Positions 57,537-64,000 of a stretch of 64,000 bases of DNA are shown in pieces. The stretch is from the NCBI GenBank assembly GCA_018881555.1, contig JACAXG010000081.1, positions 1,718,399 through 1,782,398 of the forward strand. Reading direction: 5' to 3'. The stretch is from Amblyornis subalaris. Its lineage: Eukaryota; Chordata; Aves; Passeriformes; Ptilonorhynchidae. Position numbers and translations under genes: made by a program. Positions within the stretch are counted from its first letter, which is position 1. Every line of letters starts with the position of its first letter. Below the pieces are notes generated by a model, which was not told the DNA's origin, made no database searches, and was given only the letters and a program-made list of their open reading frames with translations.

Positions 57537-59171
57537 CTAGGAGCAGAAGGGTTGCTGTCAGTAATTAGCCAGCAAATCAGTGTTTTCAGTACCATTCCCT
57601 ACTTGCTTGGCTCCCTGAGCTGTGCCTTTTCCCTGTCGCAGTGTCAAACTTGTCTAAAGTAGATCCACACTTTGCAGAGCAGCACGTTTGTGAGACAGGG
57701 CTGCCTTTACTCGGCACCTTTACCGGACTGTGGTTATCAGTCCCACCCCTCCCAGACACCTTCCGGGCTCAGCAAACCCGGGAGTGACGCCCTGGGGGGC
57801 AGCAGTACCTGATGCCACTGCAGAGCAGCCAGGGACAAACCAGGGCTCACAGCCCCAGCATCTCTTCTGGGAAACAAATCTGGTTACAATTAAATTCAGG
57901 AGGAGAATCACAGTTGACATTTATCGGCAGAGAATTATCTGATTGTGGCTGATATTTGAGAAGAATTGAAGATAGAAAAGCTGCAGGCACATAAAAGCAC
58001 ACACTCAGATGTTTGTCATCTTGCTACTGTAAGGGCAGAAATTACTCCAGTCTTAATTACTGCACTGTGAATGGTCATATAGACCCAGTTAAAGAAAAAC
58101 CACTATTTTCTTCACCAGTTAAATCCAGCACACTGACGCTTTCTCAGCAAAGCACATTTCTGATTGTAAATTCATAGCACTGAAAGGGATAGAAATAGTA
58201 TTTTATTACTCTTATTATTAAATAGCTTCTCTGTTCCATTTCATAAGGCAAGTGGGGGTTGTAAAAGGTACTCCTGTACTGCAGAAATCCTGCTGCATTC
58301 AGGCTGAGGTGCATTTGCTCAGGGGAACATGCTGCTAATGCCAATGAATGAACTGGACTCACTTTCCACCTGCACAGTGTCTGTCCTCGGGAGCACTGGC
58401 TGCCAGCAAAGGCACCCACTGGGTTTGGCTCTTACCAACACCCAAGCACAAGGTACTTGATGTTTAAATCTCCAGCTGAAACCTTCCCAGCCTGTTTTCA
58501 TCTGTGCAGGGCACAGGAGTCACTCTGTTACGTGCTCGTTGTGCAACACTTGTCCAGTGGTTTGGCCGCTCTGGCTTTGTCTGGGGGTTGTGGCCCAGGT
58601 TCTCTCTGGGTGTTGCAGTGTTTAGGGGCTGAGCTGGTTACACTCCTATCAGTGTGTCAGAAAGGTCACGCAGAGTTCCACAATCCAAAGCTTCATGCTA
58701 CAGATGGAGTATGGTGTATTTTTGCAGGAATGTACGAGTGAAGTAATAACCCTTTCAGTGAACTCTGGAGAGTTGAGTACCAGTAATGATAGAGCTATAA
58801 TGTGCTGGCCACTGCCAAAAATAATCCAACAACTTTTCCAACTGTTCTGCCACCCTAAGAAAACACTGCTTCAGTTCCAACTGGCTGGTTTTTAACCACA
58901 AAAGTGTTTATTTTCAGCAGGCCTTTTTTTTCAAAGTTCTTTTACTGTCTTTTTCCCGGATTCCTGGCTGTGGTGGAATCCAGTAAATGATGCGGTGTTA
59001 TTCAGCATCCATAGACTATTCCTCTGTTCTACCACTCCCAGACATTCACTAAATATCCTACTGAAGCGAGTTTTTCTTCAGGATTTACGTGCATACTGAA
59101 TGACAGGCCTGGTGGGTAAAAAAAAATCTCACTTCAGTCTTATTTCTTGGTCTCAGCACATGTAGAACAGA
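57537..59171. other. Probable NGF intron, no feature seen
   Basis: No recognisable exon or repeat. No CpG island is present, so the NGF promoter is not expected here. Confidence 0.5.
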
Positions 59172-59385
59172 ATTATAGAATCCCAGACTGGTTTGGGCAC
59201 AGATTGCCCAGAGAAGCTGTGGCTGCCCCATCCCTGGAAGTGTCCAAGGCCAGGTTGCACAGGGCTTGGAGCAACCTGGGATAGTGGAAGGTGTCCCTGC
59301 CCATGGCCGGGCTTGGAACTGGATGGGCTCTAAAGTCCCTTCCAACCCAAACCGTTCTGGGATTCTGTGATTTTATGGTTCTGGA
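59172..59385 (+). mobile_element. CR1 LINE fragment with inverted end
   Basis: The main part (59199-59385) is a plus-strand CR1 3' end, from AGATTGCCCAGAGAAGCTGT to CCCAAACCGTTCTGGGATTC. It is preceded directly by a reversed CR1 tail (59172-59198, ATAGAATCCCAGACTGGTTT), so the two ends form an inverted repeat of about 24 bp. Confidence 0.88.
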
Positions 59386-60616
59386 GGGTGGAGAAATGGA
59401 TCATATCACAAGGTGAGTGGTTCTGTGTCTTGAAAATCTCTTTGCTTGCAGGACCTGTAAATGCAACAAGTGCCAAACAAAACAAGTTTAGGGAATTGCC
59501 TTTTTGTTAAAGTTACCCACAGAATCCCAGGAAAAATGAACAAAAAGGGTATGTTGCCTGAAAACTAATGAGGAATGAAAATTGAGTAAATTTACTAAAT
59601 TAATTGCTTCCAAGAAGAAAAGGAGTCAGTGCAGCCTTTTCACTGCACATTGACCAGATGCCATTAAAGTAGCTCCTACACTGGGGAGAGAAAAGATAAA
59701 TTAACGCTCAGTTTGGCTCAATCAAACACATCAAGTAAATTATTTTCTAAATAAAAATAAACATGGGCCATAAACATAAGCATAGAATGTTGTAATCTAA
59801 AGCATGATACAATTTGGAATGTTGTTTTCTGTCATTCTTGAAGTTGTTGGCGTATTTTAGGGATGTGCAAAAAATAAACAGAACTGCTTGGCTGCCAGTG
59901 CAGCAAATGGGATCATGGAGGTCACCAAAATAAGCAGCAAATAATGAATTAGTTTTGTCTCACAGCTTCTGGTAGTGAGAGAGAAATGAGGGAGGCATTT
60001 GCTGCTGAAGTTGCTGGTAAAGAGAAAGTGTCTCTGGCACGTCTCTCACGGAAACGTTTTAACAGGTATATGAGTTATATGAATTAAACTTTAGCAGTAG
60101 CAATTCAGGGAAAGGATTTCTGAGCCCTGGGAGGCCTGGAAGGGAATCCTGAAGCCTTTATGACTAAGAGCAGTGTCAGAGGCACAGCTTTCCCTTGATC
60201 TTTGCTGATGAGCAAGAAAACGGGAATTTCTAATGGACTCAACATTTCATTCCTCCATTATATCTGCAGTGACTCAGCCTGTAAATAAGAGCTTTATGGG
60301 TGCTGGAGAGCCAGCTGGAAGCTACCTGTGTCTCATACACTTCCTTTTTTTTTTTTTTTTCCCCCAAATGCCTCCAGCACTGAAATGTTCCTTTGAGGAT
60401 TTCTAGGGAGAGCAGCAGACTGAGAAAAATGCTGCCCTGCAGCAAGGAGCATCGTGTCACCGTGATCATCGTTGTCATGGCAGGGTGTGCGGCGAGGATC
60501 TGCCTCCAGAGCTCTGACTCACCTTAGCCCAGGTAGAGACAATAACAGGGGTGCTTCATAGTCCATTATGCCTTGGTTCATTTTGGGTATTTAAGGGAAA
60601 ATAGTGCAATGAGTCT
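59386..60616. other. Probable NGF intron, one T-run
   Basis: Contains 16 consecutive Ts at 60345-60360 followed by five Cs. Otherwise nothing recognised. Confidence 0.5.
60345..60360. repeat. Poly-T run
   Basis: Sixteen T residues. No SINE or processed copy body is visible next to it. Confidence 0.8.
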
Positions 60617-60617
60617 T

Positions 60618-60755
60618 GACCCATCCCTGGAAGTGTCCGAGGCCAGGTGGGACGGGGCTTGGAGCATCCTGGTCTGTGGAAGGTGTCCCTGCCCNTGGCA
60701 GGGCGTGGAATCAGATCATCTTTGAGGTCCCTTCCAACCCAAACCATTCTGCAGG
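60618..60755 (+). mobile_element. Short CR1 tail, plus orientation
   Basis: From CCATCCCTGGAAGTGTCCGA to CTTCCAACCCAAACCATTCT. Antisense to NGF. Confidence 0.92.
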
Positions 60756-63700
60756 GTGGGGATTCACCAAATCCAAAGCCAGAGAGGCTCTGGAAAACAC
60801 TTCTTAAGGTTTATTTTATATTTATTTGGGCATAAGTAATAGAAATGTCTTATTTGCAAGGGCCTAATTTTATCCCTTCTATCCTCCTGAACCAGTACAT
60901 CAATGTTTCACTTGCTGGTGTCTCTGTACAGAAGTCCAAAGAGAGGAAGAGAAGTGTATTTCCCATCANCTTCACTGACACCCCCTTCCCTCAGAGCATT
61001 TGGTGCTGAGTGAAGCCACCTGATGGGGGAGATCCAGCCTGGAGCCACAGCAGGGGGTTCCTAACAGTAGGTGACAGGTCTGGTGACACAGGACAGGCAG
61101 AGCTCACCCTTAGAACGCTCACTTGGTAACTCCTGAGTGGTAAAACAAAATCAAGACTTCTGTTTCTAAGAATGTAATCATTTGTTTTTCATCTCAAATT
61201 GTTTTATAATGTTTGGCATCATGGTACTCTCACTTGTAGAACATACTCATGGGAATTCAGTCATCAACAGTCATCTAAAATGTGATCCCTCTGGGAAAAA
61301 ATCCATGATCCTCAGGTCACGATGGTCACACCAGCAAAGACTTGTGACAGGATGCAGCTCTTGCTGTGACAGATTGGCTGTTAGTGAGTGTTAAACATGC
61401 ACAGAGCCACCCTGACAGAACAGAAAGGTTTATCCTGCTTAAGATAACAAAACCAAACTGACAGTTATTAAATAAAAGATAAAGAAATTGTCTCTGCCAA
61501 GATAGAAATCTTTTTAAATACAGTGAAGGAAAAACCAGCACTTACAAAACTTGTGACAAATCTCTGAAAATAAATGACAGAAAACAGCCTTAGAAGGAGC
61601 ATGTGAATCTGATTCTCCTGAAGTCAATGACCTCAATGGCATAAAGCTGGAGAAATTAAATGAGCTAGAAATAAAAATCCGAGCTAGAAATAAGCTATCA
61701 GAGCATACCACAGTTGTATATCACTCCTATATTATCGTCTAGAAAGCAAATCCTAAAATTAATGATTGACATGTGATGATTACTTTGGAACTTTCCATAT
61801 AGCCTTGAAGCTGGATATATGTTTTATAGGACTCTAGGGTTTCATATATCCTAATTCATAGGCACAAAGGAGTGACTAAAGATCTCAGGCACTAACTGAC
61901 AGGAAAACTACTGCAAGATAAATGGGATAAATCCATCCCTATAAAGTTGGATGCCTCCATCCTACCCAACTGTCAGCCAGCACGACAGATTGCTGCTCCC
62001 TACAATTCCTGTCCAAACACAGGAGGAGGATTCCTTCTCTCATTGCTGCTTAAAACAGTGAGTCCAAAGACCTTCATGAGGCTGGAGCATGGCCTGTCCT
62101 CCACGCCACACCTTTCCCAAATGGATTTATATTTGGGAATAGTTTGGCTTGCTATATTTGGCCCTGAGGTTTCCAATACAAAATTACCAGGAATGAAAGA
62201 ACTGGAATTTCAGACTTCACGAAACTACCAAAATCAAACTGGAATTCAGCTGGGAACAGAAAGTATGAGGGCAGTCAGACTGTGATGTTACATCCCCTCT
62301 TACAGCCAAAAGTAGTTAAGGCAGAAAAATACAATATCTTTAGGGCCAGTAAACTTTTCCAACTAGTGATCTTATTCCAGCTATTCATAAGGGAATATAA
62401 ATCCTGATTCTTTTCCAAACCCTGATTAATAAGAACCAGCTGAATCCCAGCAGCAGTGCTGGCATTTAGTTTTTATTCAAGCTCATAATTTTCATTTATA
62501 TTCTCCTTTTTCACTTTTCTACAACTGCACAAATAAATTTGAAACAAAGGAGATTTTTAGCGATTGGACGTGTTGTAGTGTCATGCATAAAGTGTGGAGA
62601 CTCCAAAAATGAGGCAGAAAACAAAAATGAGCTGGGATGTCATAATCAGATTCCCAAAGGTAGACTCCATCATCTTCAATGTTTCCCTGGATCATGAATT
62701 TGGAAAAGAACATTATGTAAGGACAAGGAGCATCCATAAATTATGGCTGTGACTTTTCGGACTTTCCTGCTCTATTAATTATTTACATCCAAGAGGAATT
62801 TTATCTTCTACAAATCTTGCAGTGCGTTTATAACTATTTTAAATGAGTCAACGATATTTTAATGGGGCAGGAATTCTGAGAAATACCAAAGGAAAGCTGA
62901 AGTGTGTCTGTACTTGGCAAGTCAGCGTACAGAAGGATGCAGCAAAGGACAGAGTTGAGAGAACTTTAAAACCTCTTTCCACTGAACTGAGGGTCTGGCT
63001 GCACCTGATAAAAAATTCTGTAGCTGGAGCTGTTCAAACTGATGTGTTGGGATTTTTTTCAATTAAAAAGCCCTTAAAGGTATAGACAAAAGTCTGCAAA
63101 ATAAAACCTTATGACATGGACATGCTCTTGTGTTCACTCAGAGAGTGCTGAGATAGGGAAGAAACAGTCAATACTGAAGTGGAAGATTGCTCTGCCTATG
63201 GATTTTCCATCCAGGAATGTCAAGTCATTTTAGAAACACTTAATAAAATGATCCTCCCCACTAGCTTATGGTCAGTAGAATTTACTTTGTAGCATGTGCA
63301 GAACCCAAAGAATAACAGAGGATTCTTGCCAAGCAGTAGCAATGTTCCTCTTCTCCATTGCNCACCTCCTTTTATTTTTTTTTAATTTCTAGGATATTCT
63401 TTCCTATTTCTAAATCTATTTTACCTTCGTGAGACCTACAGAATTCTTAGGGATTGAATTCCCTCTCTCATGATTTACTTTACATAACAAAAGGGAATTC
63501 ACGACCAAAAAAACTTAAATGACACCTTTAAAAACTGAATTCCTTATTTTCATTGCAGTTGGAAATGGGTATTGACCCCACAGCAGCCACAGTCATTCTG
63601 TGCCCTCCTTATTGTAACTCCCAAGGCATGGGGATAATACTTTTAACTACATAAAAATGTTAACATTTTTCCTTAAATCAACATGCCCCAAGGTGAATTG

Positions 63701-64000
63701 TGTGTACAAAAAACTAAGTCATTGGGCTGTTGCTCATTAGCTGTTTGACTTCTGTATTCTTTGATATATCCTGTAAATTTGAGAAGTGTATTTCCATAAT
63801 TTCTAGACATAAGCAATGGAGGGCAGTGAGTTGTGTCCTGCTGTACATGAGGTGACATTCAGGACTTGGGGGGATATTTGTCTCTCTCCTCATTGCAAAG
63901 CCTGAGCTTGTTGTGCAGATTGTAAAGCTGGAGTGATCCTCAAACCCTTGTACTCCACCTGCCTTTCCCATTTAATTTGAGTTCAGAACAATTTCCTTAG
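60756..64000. other. Right end, AT-rich, no feature seen
   Basis: Probably still NGF intron or 5' flank. I recognise no exon, CpG island, RNA gene or interspersed repeat. Confidence 0.5.

Noticed and set aside
60480..60540. Minus-strand GTGAGT donor after CTAAG as a further NGF leader exon
   Set aside because: No matching acceptor or similarity to a known NGF exon is visible, so a donor alone is not enough.

Overview
The window is nuclear DNA from a bird, most likely a passerine. Two vertebrate genes can be rebuilt exon by exon, both on the minus strand: TSPAN2 (tetraspanin-2, coding exons between 6298 and 25251) and NGF (nerve growth factor, coding exon 53688-54404). These genes are also adjacent and in the same orientation on human 1p13, so this is conserved synteny. 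The bird assignment rests on the many 5'-truncated CR1 LINE copies. The passerine suggestion rests on a SINE with a tRNA-Ile-like head and a CR1-like tail (11396-11568), which resembles TguSINE1 of songbirds as I remember it.

Layout, left to right. 1-2310: CpG-rich, promoter-like DNA in two blocks separated by a CR1 copy, with no gene I can name. 2311-6297: probable TSPAN2 3' UTR and flank, with two candidate polyadenylation sites. 6298-25251: TSPAN2, eight coding exons giving a predicted 223-residue four-pass membrane protein. Every junction is in frame, and intron 6 uses a GC-AG boundary. 24940-25540: CpG island over exon 1, the likely TSPAN2 promoter. 25252-53570: about 28 kb of intergenic DNA with no coding exon I can recognise. 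It holds CR1 copies of both orientations, including one about 950 bp long, simple repeats, CTCF-like motifs and a pair of AP-1 motifs. 53571-54415: the last NGF exon, with the whole prepro-NGF frame (238 residues) and a short AU-rich 3' UTR. 54416-64000: NGF intron, a probable upstream NGF leader exon (57409-57536) with small upstream ORFs, then further intron with CR1 fragments. The NGF transcription start is not visible and probably lies beyond 64000.

The two genes do not share a known pathway. TSPAN2 is a membrane organiser expressed in oligodendrocytes and other cells. NGF is a secreted neurotrophin. They are neighbours by ancestry, and the intergenic CTCF-like motifs, arranged divergently between them, could separate their regulation. 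No bacterial-type system, CRISPR array or clearly new gene family was found. Isolated single Ns are scattered throughout and are dense in some CR1 copies. Comparisons with human, chicken and repeat consensus sequences are from memory, not from a search.
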